Counted from the first letter of the stretch, positions 30,861 to 42,264 are shown. The stretch: DNA of 64,000 nucleotides from Prorocentrum cordatum (GCA_963575745.1 CAUYUJ010009469.1:378717-442716); one strand, 5' to 3'. The notes: a model not told the origin generated them from the letters alone. Program-made: numbers and translations.

Positions 30861-31022
30861 AAAAACCCTAAAAAGGACGCGCGGTAAGGACCATTGAAGC
30901 CGAAGTTGGGATTTTTGGGGCGGCGGACGACGAAAGCCTCAAGGACGCAAGAGCAAGGAAGAGCGAGGACGCAAGGGTACCCTGAGCAAAGTCGCGCCTC
31001 ATTGGTAGGGTTTTTGACTGTA
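30854..31022 (+). mobile_element. Family I, copy 1: TA-flanked, mariner-like ends
   Basis: TACAGTCAAAAACCCTA to TAGGGTTTTTGACTGTA, inverted ends. The interior GTTGGGATTTTTGGGGCGGC is shared with 52911-53087. Confidence 0.9.
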
Positions 31023-31343
31023 GCCCTCGGGCGGGTTGTAGGTGGGGGGCGGCCCACACGGGGGGCGAAGAAGAGGGGCCCCGCAGGGGTCCTCTTGGAG
31101 CCCCCTCCTGGAGCCAGCAGGGGCCCAAGAGGGGCCTGACAGGGCCCCTCCGGGGCTCCTCTCTCCACCCCCCCCCAGGTATGGGCGAGCGCGCTCCAAT
31201 GCTTGCAAAAGTGCCTACTCGCAAACGTCTGAAAAAGCCAGGCCTCCTCTCTTTGTAATGTACTGTGCACCCCCCCGCGGCGGATCCAGGCCATTTGCGA
31301 GTAGCTGATTTGCGAGTAGTGGAACGCGCTTGTCCAATGTTTC

Positions 31344-31468
31344 GCCATCGCTCGGACGTCCATTCCCCGTGCATTTTTCGATTTCGTGCGTGCATTTTTC
31401 GCCACATGATCAAACATGCTCCTCAATGGTCCACGACGAGAAAAAATGCACACGTCCGAGCGACGCCA
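31344..31468 (+). mobile_element. Family K, copy 3
   Basis: GCCATCGCTCGGACGTCC to CACGTCCGAGCGACGCC, inverted. The interior is T-rich (CATTTTTCGATTTCGTGCGT). Confidence 0.85.
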
Positions 31469-31499
31469 AGATGTAGGTCACCCCCCCTTGCCACCCGCC

Positions 31500-31650
31500 C
31501 GAGCGCCGCTGGCGCCGCGGCGGCTCCGCCGTAGTCCAGGGGCGGCATGTCGTCGTCGCTGCCCTCGGCGGCGGGCGCAGGGGCGCCCTGGGCGGCGGCG
31601 GCTGCGCCATAGTCCAGGGGCGGCATGTCGTCGTCGGACTCGTCGGCGCC
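31500..31650 (-). CDS. Exon-like trace with two SDDDMPPLDYG motifs
   Basis: The minus strand encodes DESDDDMPPLDYGAAAAAQG then APAPAAEGSDDDMPPLDYGG, two tandem units of about 22 residues. The match to 30750-30860 and 12156-12401 argues for one protein family, and all are on the same strand. Confidence 0.55.
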
Positions 31651-31717
31651 TCGGTGCGGCGCTCGCGGGCGCTGGGCGTGGGAGGGGAGGGAGATCGACC
31701 GAATATCTCAGCGGCGA

Positions 31718-31893
31718 GCGAGGGGGGGAAGTGAGAAGGAGGAGGCCTTCTGAGAAGGCGGCGGGGCTTCTCAGAAGCCCTTTGGGCTTCTGAGAAGATT
31801 TCTGTGCCTTCGGGGGAACCTTAGAGAGCTTCTCAGAAGGCCGGAGGACTTCCGAGCCTTCTGGGAATGCCCGCCCCTTCTCACTTCCCCACT
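31718..31893. mobile_element. Family N, copy 4
   Basis: GGGGGGAAGTGAGAAGGAGG to CCTTCTCACTTCCCC, inverted arms. It contains several CTTCTGAGAAG / CTTCTCAGAAG palindromes. Confidence 0.85.
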
Positions 31894-31899
31894 GGGCTT

Positions 31900-32510
31900 G
31901 CCGCTGAAGAGCGAGCCCCGAGGACTTGATGCTGGCCCCCACTGGGAGAGGGAGGATGGGTGGAAGATCTGGGCGGAGGGGGGACGATAGGAGAGGGATA
32001 CGCGGAAGAGCAGGAAAGGGATGAAGAGTAGCAGCAGGAGGCCGGGCGAGCCAAGGCGAGATCTGGGGGGTCATCATGCGCACACGAACGCGAATGCAAG
32101 GGGTGCAATATTGGGTTTCTCGCGGGGCCGTCAAAGTGGGACAAAGCAAAGAGAACTTTCCCGACCTCGCCTGCAGTTGGGGACAAGGGACACCCCACCG
32201 AAGTCAGTGATGACCAACTGCCGTTTGGGAAGGGGGAATGGCACTACAGCCAACACAGTTGCGCCCAACTGCGCGAGGAACGCCAGATGGAAGAAACTAC
32301 GAATCACCGTGCCCTTCCAATGCCCAAGCTTCGACTGCACCCAACGAACATCTTCTGTCCCGTTGGTTCCGGCGGGAAACAATGACGACAACCATGCATC
32401 TATCCCAAACAGTGCTTGCGTTTAGGGGGTGCTTGCGTCGCTTCTGAATTATTGGCAAGCGCTTCTGGGCATCTGGGCGCCCTGCATGGTTTCCCCCGGG
32501 GCCGTAGGCG
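31900..32510. other. No gene recognised
   Basis: Open frames of 80-134 codons exist on both strands (for example 32131-32391 minus). None carries a recognisable domain. Confidence 0.4.
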
Positions 32511-32516
32511 ACCCCA

Positions 32517-32632
32517 GGAGGAGGAGGAGGAGGAGGAGGAGGAGGAGGAGGAGGAGGAGGGGGAGGGGGAGGGGGAGGAGGGGCAGGGAGGATGAAGAGG
32601 AGGAGGAGGAGGAGGAGGAGGAGGAGGACAGG
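32517..32632. repeat. GGA microsatellite
   Basis: Nearly pure GGA. A short CCT tract follows at 32820-32865. Confidence 0.9.
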
Positions 32633-32879
32633 TCGCCTAAGCCCTTCGGAGAAACCCTCCAAGCCAACCGTGGGCGCCGCGTGCGCTGACTGGCGCTTCC
32701 GGGTGTGTTCGCCCTGAGGCCGCCCCTGGGCGCCTCCTGCGCTGGCCGCCGGTTCCAACTGTTCGCAGCCGCCATCCCTGCCGCAAAACCTACAAGCAAC
32801 TTGCGTGGTGAGACAATCTCCTCCCCCTTCTCTTCCTCCTCCTCCTTCTCCTCCTCCTCCTCCTACAACCTACAAATCA

Positions 32880-33500
32880 TGAGCGGGCATTCCGCGACCA
32901 CTTTGCATGGTCTTTGGCAGGGATGGCGTGCGTGCGAGCAGATCCGTTCGCTGTGCGCTGCCCCACTGCACTGCCCCTGTCAAAACACGGTGCGCACGCC
33001 ACACACCATGCTGACCACCCCGCCACCACTCTGCATTGGCTTTTGACAAGTATGGCTGGGGGGCGACATGTTGCCCGATGTGTGCTGACACGTGCATTGG
33101 CTGCCATACCTGTCGCCGCCTTACTGGCGCACGTGGCGAATCTGGCGCACCAGACACGCCTCGCACGCTTGGGTCCCTGGGCCACCTGGCGCCCATGGTG
33201 CGCGTGGCGCACTTGGCACGCATGACGCACCTCGCGAACGTCGCGCGGTTGGCGTCTGTATTGGTCCGCGATGATTTGTCCTTCCGGTGGCGACCTGTGC
33301 TTCTGTTGAGTCCTTGGTGCTACTTACATGGTGGGAGGATGGGTGCGAGTGAGCGAGACAACTTGTGCCGTCCCCGTCGCAAAAACAATTATACGTGCAC
33401 GTTGCGGCAACACGCGACCACTTTAGACACGTTGGTTTTTGACAGCGGTATGGGTGCCAGCATATTGCCTAGTGTGCGCAGGCCCACCGTCCCTTTCTAA
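32880..33500. repeat. Degenerate repeats around CCACTTTGCATGG and TGGCGCAC
   Basis: Three spaced copies (32896, 33021, 33417) share GACCAC(T/C)(T/C)T and a following TTTTGACA(G/A)(C/T)(G/A)(G/T)TATGG. 33125-33250 is a 9-12 bp array of TGGCGCAC-like words. Confidence 0.5.
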
Positions 33501-33654
33501 CAATTAATGCACAGTGCATGTTGCGTCAAAAGCTTGGACCGTGCGCGAGCGCCCCCGCAAGCAATTTGAATTGATGGTTGGCGAGGTTTGTAGGGGGGGC
33601 TGGCCAATTATTTGTGCCTTCTGGGACTTGTTGCTTCCGATTCGACTTAGAGGC

Positions 33655-33775
33655 CTCGGGATGGCTCCAAGATGGCTCAAGAGAGCCCCAAGAGGGGTCC
33701 ATGATGATTCCAACCAAGACAGCCCCAAGAGCGCCCAGAGCCCAAAGAGGCAAATTTTCAGACCCACGATGGGCG
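33655..33775 (+). repeat. Family S, short patch
   Basis: Words such as GGCTCCAAGATGGC and GAGAGCCCCAAGAG. Confidence 0.6.
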
Positions 33776-33949
33776 AAGCTAAGAAGCCCCCCCCTTAGGC
33801 CCCTTCGGTTAAAGCCAAACCTATTTTCAAACCGCTGTTATTTGACATACATTGGCATATCGGGGACATCATTGGGAAACATCTGGGTACGTGTATCTAC
33901 AATCCGCCGGCCCCCTTGCGGGGCCATCAGGCTGCGAGAACTAGGCTTT

Positions 33950-34119
33950 CGGGAATGGACAAACCCTCCTGTAGTAAAACGTGGTTTAGTGAAAACGACC
34001 TGAGGCCCAAACCTGGCGGGCGCAAGCCTGGAAAATAACGGCCACGGCGCCCTCTCGAGAACCGAAAACGGACAATTCACTGATCGACGTGTCATTGTTG
34101 GGGCTTCTGTCCACCCCCG
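33950..34119 (+). mobile_element. Family L, copy 2, target duplication AGGCTT(T/G)
   Basis: AGGCTTT at 33943-33949 and AGGCTTG at 34120-34126. Ends are CGGGAATGGACAAACC and CTTCTGTCCACCCCCG. Confidence 0.85.
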
Positions 34120-34289
34120 AGGCTTGCTGCTCCAGTTCCAGTTTCCAGTGTCCACTGTGATAGTGCCACGTTCTGCTTCCTGCTGTACATTGTGGAACTC
34201 CGCGCGAGGGGGGGGGGGAACGAACAACAGCCTGGTCAGCGTCCCCCCCTCCTGGGGTTCCCAAAATTCCTTGGGGGGCTTTGTAGAAT

Positions 34290-34760
34290 ACGCCGTATTC
34301 GTGTTTCCGAAGCCATGAGCCATAGTACAATCTGTTACCTTCGCGCCCCCGAAGCCAACATCTTTCGTATATTACTAAATAATCGCGTCACCGAGGCCAT
34401 CATCCGTTGAACAATTTCGCAATCGTCGCGTCCCCGAGGCCACAAACCTTTCTAAATTAAGCAATGTTCGCGTCCCCGAGGCCATTATGCTCGTAGCTCA
34501 CGCAATGCTCGCGCCGTGTCCCCGACGCCACAGACCAGAGTAAATCACCAGCGGCCATCAACCCTCGCAAATTACGCTGTGTTCCCGCTCCCGAGACCAC
34601 ACCTCCGTGTACACAAGAATTGCGCCTCCGAGGCAACACTCTCTCGAAAATTACGCAGTATCTGCGTCCCCGAACCTACAATCCCTAGTGAATTACGCGT
34701 TCTTCGTGTCCCCCGAAATCATAAACCCTCGTGAAGTGCGCAGTACTCGCTCATTCGAAG
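34290..34760. repeat. Minisatellite, about 45-bp unit, about 11 degenerate copies
   Basis: GCGTCCCCGAGGCCA-like words recur near 34349, 34396, 34434, 34477, 34523, 34593, 34634, 34668 and 34710, linked by AAATTACGCA-like words. Confidence 0.75.
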
Positions 34761-34769
34761 CGAGACGGC

Positions 34770-35210
34770 CCAAGAGTGCTCCAAGGCGCCCAAGATGGTC
34801 CCAAGACTGCCCAAAAGGCTCCCAAGAGGCCCCCAAGAGCGATCCAAGAGAACCCCCAAGAGGGGCCCAAGAGCCAACATCTGCGATGTTCCTGAGGTTG
34901 TTGATGGATTTCGGCACGCTCGCCTTTTCGGGCTCCCCAGAGGCCCCCAATAGCGCTCCAAGAGCACCCCCAAGAAGCCAACATCTGCGATGTTCCTTTG
35001 GTTGTTGATGGATTCCGGCACGCTCGCATTTTCGGGCGTCCGACTCTCCAAGACGGCCCAAGAGGACCCCCAAGACCGCCCCAAGACGGCCCTAGAGGCT
35101 CTCAAGAGCGCCCCAAGACGGTTCAAGAGGGCCCCAAGACGGCTCAAGAGAACCCGAAGACGGCCCAAGGATGCGCCAAGACGGTCCCAAAAGTGACCCT
35201 GATGGGGGAC
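34770..35210 (+). repeat. Family S with a 106-bp direct duplication
   Basis: GCCAACATCTGCGATGTTCC lies at about 34872 and 34977, each followed by GTTGTTGATGGATT and CGGCACGCTCGC. The surrounding sequence is CCCAAGA-rich. Confidence 0.8.
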
Positions 35211-35369
35211 CCGAACCCTAAGTGGCCCTCGCTCGGAGTTCCGACGTTGCTTCACGACGGCGCCCAGGACTTACACCATGGCTCTTGCATACCACTTTAT
35301 CCGAGAGAGGGGGCAGGCGACAGGGGGCGAAACCCTTACAGAGATGGCTTCAGGCATCTCAAGATGGCA

Positions 35370-35800
35370 TCTAAGATGAGGCAAGATAGCTCAAGAAGAT
35401 GTCCTCCAGGGACGTCCCAACGAGACCCCCGAGAGGTAGAATCATTCAGTTTTCAACTGAGCATTGCTGGTTTTTGTCTTCTGGCCGTTTTGCTTCCGAA
35501 GGGCCTCGACGACTCACAGTGGCTCCGAGATGGCACAAGAGAGGCCCGGAAGAGGTCCAAGACGACCCACAGAGCGCGCCAAGAGCGACCCAAGATGCGA
35601 TCTTTCGGGCTTCAGAAGGGGCAGCGCTAATCCGCGCCGCCCTGTTTTGGCTCGATGGCCGCCAAGATGGCCTCAAGAGGGCCGACAGGTCCCCAGAAGG
35701 ACCCCACGAGAGCTCTCAGAGGACCCGAACGGCTCCCAAAAGGGCCCCAAGAGAGCGCCAATCTTGCTCCAATAGGCATTCGATAGGCTCCAAGAGGCAT
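35370..35800 (+). repeat. Family S, variant patch
   Basis: GGCTCCAAGA/GGCCCCAAGAG words are sparser here. Confidence 0.5.
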
Positions 35801-35861
35801 CTAAGTTCACTGTAGTCGGCCTTTTTGTCTCACTATATGTTGTCATCTCTTGGCAAGTCGA

Positions 35862-36012
35862 CTTTTGCTACCGCCGGCTTTCCGCCGGCTTCCGCAGGCG
35901 GAACCGCCGCCGTTCTGCTTCCGCCGCCTTCCGCCGACCTTCCGCCGAAGAAAAGATGACAGCTCCTTCGATCCATGAAGGCAAGGCCCTTGTTGAAACG
36001 CCTTCTATGCTC
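35862..36012 (+). repeat. Family F, copy 2
   Basis: See 14768-14912. The shared core is GCTTCCGCCGCCTTCCGCCG. Confidence 0.7.
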
Positions 36013-36099
36013 ATCAAGATCGTTATCCCGACAGCTCGCTTGGGCATCGTTTCTGGATGAGATGGTTGGGATATGCTTAGCGTGGCAATTTTCTGTACT

Positions 36100-36390
36100 G
36101 CACTTGTCTTTCAAACAAGGAATCTAAAGCGCGAGAGACGAGTTTTGAAGAAGTGCTTGAAGAGTACGCGCGCGGAGCGTAGGCGAGAGCCACATCTTGG
36201 AGAAACACGACCCGGATCCGCTGGGACCTCTTCAGATGAACGCACGTGTCGCAAAACGAGAGCTACATATTGAAACACATCTGCCCTCCATCGTTGAGAT
36301 CAGACACTTTTATGACGAATGCGCGCGGCACCGTGGCGAGAACTACATTTTGAAGACGACCGCCAACCATGTGACTGTTGAGAATGACAA
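36100..36390. repeat. Family U minisatellite, small array
   Basis: GAATGCGCGCGGC and GCGAGAGC/GCGAGAAC followed by TTTTGAAGA recur about every 70-85 bp. The same unit dominates 41860-43210. Confidence 0.6.
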
Positions 36391-36479
36391 GTATCAATCC
36401 CACAAGCGTGACTACATCTCTAACGAAACTCGCTGCCTCGAACACATGCGGCTCGCCAGCTTGCTCCGAAGCAGATGGC

Positions 36480-37345
36480 AACCCTTCCAGGACAGCCTGG
36501 GAACGCAGGATGGTAGGATAGGGAGCCAGCAGCAGCAAAAGAGCTCACACGCAGAAGAGGACGGAGGGACTGTGCATGCAACGGACGCTGGCCAATGGCC
36601 AACGGATCGATCCATCCCACGAGTGCGGGAACGTCAGCAGCACGCTGGTCCCACCACTGTGGGAGCTAAGGTCGGCCCAGGAAGGATGGATGAGGACGGG
36701 GAAGAGGGGGGAGGGAAGAGGACGGTAGCAGGGGCGGCGACGCCGGCGGCGACTGCGACGACGGCGGTGTCGTCGTCAGCCGAGGCCGATGCCGCCGCCA
36801 GCACCGCGCCAATGCGGAGCGGTCGCCGCCGCACTGGCGGAGATCCTCCGACCCCAGCTGCTCCGACCGTATCCAGGTGCCTAGAGCATTGGTAGCAGCA
36901 GCAATCGTGGCAGCAATGGCAGCACGAGCACGCGCGGTTCTATGAGGCAGGGGGCGGCTGTGATTCGCTGCAGGCTTCCTCTATAGGAGTCGCCATCGTA
37001 TTCATAACAGTCGCCACTGTACCAGCACGATTCGTACTGCTAGGAAATATTACTATCACTGTCGGTCGCATTCGCACTCGCATTGGTAGCAGGAGCACTC
37101 GTGGCAGCAATAGCAACACTAACCACCGCTGCTCTAGAGCCACACGGCATCAACATCAAACCACCGCAAACGGCACCAACATCAAGCCACCGCAGCACCG
37201 TGAACGCGGCCAGCGGCGCGGGGCAACGGCTTGCTTAACGCACTGGCCGCGGCACGCAATGTCCAGCGTGCTACTGCGTGTGGTGTCCATTGCCGTCTCC
37301 GCACGGTTTCGTGCGGCACGCAATGTCCTGCGCACCGCACGACGC
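36480..37345. other. GCA/GCG-rich sequence without a recognised gene
   Basis: A 232-codon plus frame (36197-36895) overlaps family U and ends in Ala/Thr triplet repeats. 36890-37140 has GTAGCAGCA-like words. GCGGCACGCAATGTCC occurs twice near 37250 and 37312. Confidence 0.4.
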
Positions 37346-37346
37346 G

Positions 37347-37520
37347 CCCCAGACCCCCGACTTCGTGATTTTTTGGTTCGCAACGTCGACACCCAAAGGT
37401 GTGGACCCTTTCTCCCTGACCGGTTTCCATCCGAAATCAGTAGCTGACCGTCCTGAGCCCCGGTACGGGCCCCAAGAAGTGGAAAATAGCGAAACACCTC
37501 CCGTCGTGATTTTTCCCAGT
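37347..37520 (+). repeat. Family B, copy
   Basis: CCCCAGACCCCCGACTTCGT to CCCGTCGTGATTTTTCCC. Ordered segments are the same as in 50934-51118. Confidence 0.75.
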
Positions 37521-37556
37521 CCTCTGTTGTTGGTTTCTTGTTTTGACAACAGATAA

Positions 37557-39070
37557 TTGTCGCGTCCTTTTTCAAAAACCCTCCCTCCTCCCTATTTCCT
37601 CTCTCTCTCTCTCCTCTTGTCTCGTACCTTTCTCGTACTTGCCTCCGACCTCGCCATCCCTGCGGGGCTGCGATCTGCGAAACTGTCGGCACTGTCGAGG
37701 GTTGTTGGGGGGTCCAGCGGAGCGGCTGCTTACGCAGATCAAAACAGAACCTCGCAATCCTTGGGAGACTGCGATCAACGAATCTGTCGCCGCTTGTCGA
37801 GGGTTGCTGCGGGGGGGAGCACAGTTATGTTTTATGCAAATCACAACGGGACCTCGCCATCGTTGGGGGGCTGCGATCTGCGAAGCTGTCGCCGCTGTCG
37901 AGGGTTGCTGCGGGGGGGCGCACAGTGACGTTTCACGCAAATCAGAGCGGGACTTCGGAATCCATAAGGGGGGTGCGATTTGCGAAATTGTGGCTACGTT
38001 CGAAGGCTGCTGGGGGGGAGTGGCCGGCGCAATGTCGCCATGCGAGGATTCAGACTCGACCTCGGCATCCCTGGGGGGGGGCTGCGCTCTGCGAGTCTGT
38101 CGCCGCTTACGAAGGCTGCTGGGGGGACTTTCGCAGTGTCGCCATACGCGGATTCAGACTAAACTTCGCCATCCCTGAGGGGCTGCGATTTGCGAGACCG
38201 TCGCCACTTTCGACGGCCGCAAGGTGGGGCCAACGCTTCGTCGCCATTCAGAGTCGACCTCGCCATCTCAAGAGGCTGCGATCCGCGAAACTGTTGCCAT
38301 TTTCGACAGCTGCTGGGGGTCCACGACAATGTCGCCATACGCGGATCAGACTCGGCCTCGCCGTCCCTGGGGGGCTGCGGTCTGCGAAACGATCGCCGCT
38401 GTCGAGGGCCGCTAGAGGGCCAGCGGAGTGTCTCCGTACGCGAACCCAGCTAAGAACTCGCCATCCATCCATGGGCGTTGCGATCTGCGAAACCTTCGCC
38501 ACCTTCGAAGTCCTGCGAAACCTGCGATCTGCGAGACCTGCGAAACCTGCGAAACCTGCGATCTGCGAAACCTGCGAAACCTTCGAAGACCTGCGAGACC
38601 TGCGTTGCGATCTGCGAGACCTGCGAAACCTGCGATCTGCGAAACCTTGCTGAGGGGGTCAGCACAATGCCGCCACACGCGGACTCAAATCTAACCTCGC
38701 CATCCCCGGGGGCTGCGATGTGCGAGCGGGTCCAGCACAGTGCCGTCCTACGCAGATCCAGACTCGACCCCGCCATACCTGGGGGGCTGCGCTCTGCAAG
38801 ACTGTCGCCGCTTTCGAGGGTTGCGTAGTGACGTCCTACGCAGATCAGACTAGACCTCGCCATCCGTAGGGGTTACGATCAGCGAAAGTGTCGCCGCTGT
38901 GGAGGGCTGCTGGGGGGGCCAGCACACTGACGCCCTACGCAGATCCAGATTCGACCTCGCCATCCCTGGGGGACTGCAACTTGCAAAAGTGTTGCCGCTC
39001 TCGAGGGCTGCCGGGGGGGCCAGCAGAATGACGTTCTATGCAAATCCGGCCGCTCCCGCCCTGCGGGTTG
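37557..39070 (-). repeat. 101-bp satellite, inverted and diverged array
   Basis: GGCTGCGATCTGCGAAACTG recurs every 100 bp or so, about 13 units, reverse complement of the 17060-17925 satellite. A pyrimidine block (37557-37650) flanks it on the same side relative to the unit as the purine block does at 17926-18040. Confidence 0.88.
38515..38650. repeat. 10-bp minisatellite inside the satellite
   Basis: CTGCGAAACC / CTGCGATCTG units in tandem are an expansion of a segment of the 101-bp unit. Confidence 0.85.
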
Positions 39071-39139
39071 GGCCGTGCGAGACCTCTCTGACAAGGTGTT
39101 TGGCACAGTCTTTGGCCCTACTCACCAGTTCTGGTCAAA

Positions 39140-39830
39140 AACCTCCCTGAAAGTCCCTCCGAGGAGGCCCCACTCTGCCGCTGGCCCCGCCCCCCCGGCT
39201 TCAAGGTCCGGAACGCCACGGGGACGACCCAACCCAAGAGCGCCCCAAGCCGGTCCTAGAGAGTTCCGAGCAGTCCAAGAGAGCCTCCACATGGTTCCAG
39301 ATCGCTCCAAGACGCCAAAGATGGCCTCCAGACGGCCCAAGACGCCTCCAAGACGCTCCAAGAGCACCCCCAAGCAACACTCATTGATTTTTCAATGGTT
39401 TTAGGAGGATTTGCACGTTTTCGCCATTTCGGCTTACCCACGCTCCAAGACGGCCCAAGAGGCCCCCAAGATCGCCCCAAGACGGCCCAAGAGGCCCCCA
39501 AGGGGGCTCCAAGACGGCCCAGGAAGGCACTAAGAAGGCCCAAGAGGCCCCTGGGACGGCCCAAGAGGGCCCCAGGACGGCCCCAAGCCCCAAGAGGGGG
39601 CCCAGACGGGGAACCCAAACGGAGAAGGGCCCCCAAGAGGACCTAAGAGGCCCCCAGGAGGCTCCCAAGAGGCCCCAAGAGGCCCCCAAGAGCTCCCAAG
39701 AGGGCCCCAAAAGGCTCCCAAGAAGCCCCCAGGAGGCCCCCAAGAGGCCCCTAAACTCCCCTGCAGAGGCCCCCGAGAGCCCTCTCGAGAGACCGCAAGA
39801 AGCGTCCATGAGGACTCCGACCCAAAACCC
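39140..39830 (+). repeat. Family S, longest pure array
   Basis: GGCCCAAGAGGCCCCCAAGA and its variants run almost without a break. It includes a TTTTTCAATGGTTTTAGGAG block related to the 106-bp repeat at 34872. Confidence 0.85.
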
Positions 39831-39964
39831 AAGCATGGTCGCGGGATGGGCCGACGGCCATTTGATAGCTGGAATACGCGCCGCGTCACGACTTTCGATG
39901 CTGCGCACCACTGCGGCAAACTCCCAGGGAGCGGCCGGTGATGCGCCGCCGGCGTCCTCGATTC

Positions 39965-40075
39965 AGATCCGACCTCAACCTTGCCATCCCTGGGGGGCTG
40001 CGATCTGCGAAACTGTCGCAACTTTCGGAGGCTAATTGGTGGTCCAGCAGAGTGACGTCCTGCGCAGACTCAGAT
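39965..40075 (-). repeat. Single copy of the 101-bp satellite
   Basis: GGGGGGCTGCGATCTGCGAA as in 37640-39070. 40120-40770 beyond it holds no recognised gene. Confidence 0.8.
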
Positions 40076-40769
40076 GAGACCTCGTGGCGCGCCCCATCCC
40101 GCATAGGAGAATGTCGGGAAGAAGCCCAGCAGCTGGCAGGGCAACTCGGCCTCGCGCAGTTCTTGCGCTGACTAACTGACTGGTGGTGTGCCTCGAAACA
40201 TCATCTCGCTACTTCCTCTGCCCTGCTCTCGTCGTCAATTCCTTCCTTCCTGTTGCCAATTCCTCACGATGGTTCCCCACTGATTTTCCAAGATCCGCGT
40301 TCCCCTTTTCCTCTTAGTCTTCGCCCTTCGTTTCCTTCGACCCAGGGGGATACGCACTCATCTTCATCAGTGTTTTGTCCATCGATCGGTGTCCTAGAAG
40401 TCGCGCAGCTCGCGAGCCTCCCAGGTAACGTTCGAGTACGCTCATTGCCACGTTACCGCCCCCCGACAACGTCGACCCCGCCATTTTGGCCACGCGTTGC
40501 GCCAGGGTTGGGTACTCCGGATTCCATAACAAAGCGGGGGGGGGGTCACATTCGGGGGGGGGGTCTAATTTGAGCTGTCTTGGAGGGTTCGGGCGGGTCT
40601 GGGCAAAGGGCCGCCCTTTCATGGATAGTCTGGGGGGTCTAAAACTTCTCGTCTGGGAGGGTTGTGACCCCCTCCCTTTTATTACGAAATCTGGAGCGCA
40701 TCGCCAGGGTAGCCTCGCAAAGCGAGGGGGTCTTGGGGGCACGGCAGCACCGAGCGCGGCGGGCGGCGC

Positions 40770-40870
40770 GGGCCTCCCACGCCCAGGTCCAGGGGCGGCA
40801 TGTCGTCGTCGCTGTCGTCGGCGCTCCCCCCCTCCGCTGCGGCCGCGCGGCCCTCGCCGGGGGGGCGCGC
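40770..40870 (-). CDS. Exon-like trace with SDDDMPPLDLG motif
   Basis: The minus strand encodes AEGGSADDSDDDMPPLDLGV in a frame open from 41062. It is the furthest upstream member of the motif series if the series is one gene. Confidence 0.45.
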
Positions 40871-40929
40871 CATCGTCTGCGGCCGGCCCCCGCGGGCGGC
40901 GCGGCCCGAGCTCGGCGCGCGGCGTGGAG

Positions 40930-41100
40930 GAGGACGAGTTCGGGTGAGGATCAGTCGACCATCTCGGAGAACCGGCGGCTCTGGAGGAAGTCTTGGGCCC
41001 CGCGGCCTGCTCGGAGCGTTCCGGAATGCTGCGAGAGGGTTCCGGCACGCTCTAGGACGCATTTATCCTCGTCCTAGCCCCGTCCGAGGTAAGGAACGTA
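40930..41100 (+). mobile_element. Family E, copy 1
   Basis: CCGCGGCCTGCTCGGAGCGT and GGACGCATTTATCCTCGTCC match 50512-50690. The outer ends are imperfectly inverted (AGGACGAG / CTCGTCCT). Confidence 0.75.
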
Positions 41101-41159
41101 ACCCAGACCCCCCCGCGGTGAAACAAATCACGACTGGAAATTTGTAGCAATTCAGAGGC

Positions 41160-41280
41160 ACTCACCGGGCCTCGGGACCGTCCAAAAACGACTCAGGATG
41201 AAAGATCCGTCCCAGGGAAGGGGTCCAGACCTCTTGAAGTCGACGTTGCGAAAGAAACACGACGTCGGGGGTCTGAGGAG
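41160..41280 (-). repeat. Family B, reversed copy
   Basis: The reverse complement reads AGACCCCCGACGTCGTG, GAGGTCTGGACCCCTTCCC and TTTCATCCTGAGTCGTTTTT. A GGA tract follows at 41335-41395. Confidence 0.75.
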
Positions 41281-42094
41281 GTGAAGGAAGGACGGTTGGG
41301 GTCGAAATCCCTACGACTGGGGAAGGAGGAAGAGGACGAGGAAGAGGAGGAGGAGGAGGAGGAGGAGGAGGAGGAGGATGAGGAGGAGGAGGACAGAAGA
41401 CCAGAGTGCACGCAAGATGTATCAACGATGCTGCAACTGAAGGCAACACCACCCACAACCCATGAGGGCCTGTAAACCACCCCCACCGCCAGCCATGATC
41501 CCCTGGATCACCAAGTCGGGAGTGGGGGTCCTGGGTTGGGTTGCCCTCGCCTTCGCTACAAAGAAGCGACCTTTTCTGAGGCCAGTGCAGTTGGGCATGC
41601 CGTTTCATGAAGGACTTGACTTGCACCCTCCCGGCGCATGATCAGGAATTCGGAACGTATGATCATACAATTCGACGATGTGTCCAACGAGACCCCACTT
41701 TCGAAAAAGGACCACCTCCCCGTGAGTGCAACTGTTCGCAAGTTTACACTTGTGGTCAGGAGCTTTGAGAGGTCCTAAACGAGACCTGCATCAAAAACGC
41801 CCCGGCCCCGTGTAATGCTAGATCTGTTGAAGGTCCGGGGCTTTGATATTAACGAAGTTTTTAGCACGAACTGTGTTTCGCAGAGCGCAGGGGAAACGAA
41901 TTCGCGCGGCGCTGAGATGGGTACTCCATTTGGGAAGCGGCTTGTGTTCAATCTCTGCGCCAACTGCAAACATTGAAGACGAATGCGCGCGGCGCTAAAG
42001 CGAGAACCCTTCTTTGAAAAAACAGACGCCCATTTTTTCAAACTACTACAACATCTTAGAAAACATGTGCGCGGCGACGCGGTGGAACCTCGGG

Positions 42095-42262
42095 GATCTA
42101 CGGACCCAGGTCACCATCAAGACCTAGGCAAGTCAGGCTTTGCAGGATCCTGCCACGTCCTGCATGATCCTGGATCCAATCCTGGGTCAGAGCGACCCCG
42201 GCTCTGCAGGATCCTGCAAGATCCGGCGTTCTGCCGGACCCCCGTTTGCATGGACCCCCGTC
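42095..42262 (+). repeat. Family Y, copy 1
   Basis: GACCCAGGTCA, GCAGGATCCTGCA(A/G)GATCC and GACCCCCGTTTGCATGGACC recur in the same order at 44643-45045 and 59758-59995. Confidence 0.75.
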
Positions 42263-42264
42263 TC

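Noticed and set aside
36197-36895. A 232-codon plus frame with mixed composition
   Set aside because: It begins in minisatellite U and ends in Ala/Thr triplets. It was the best hypothetical gene there but lacks any supporting motif.
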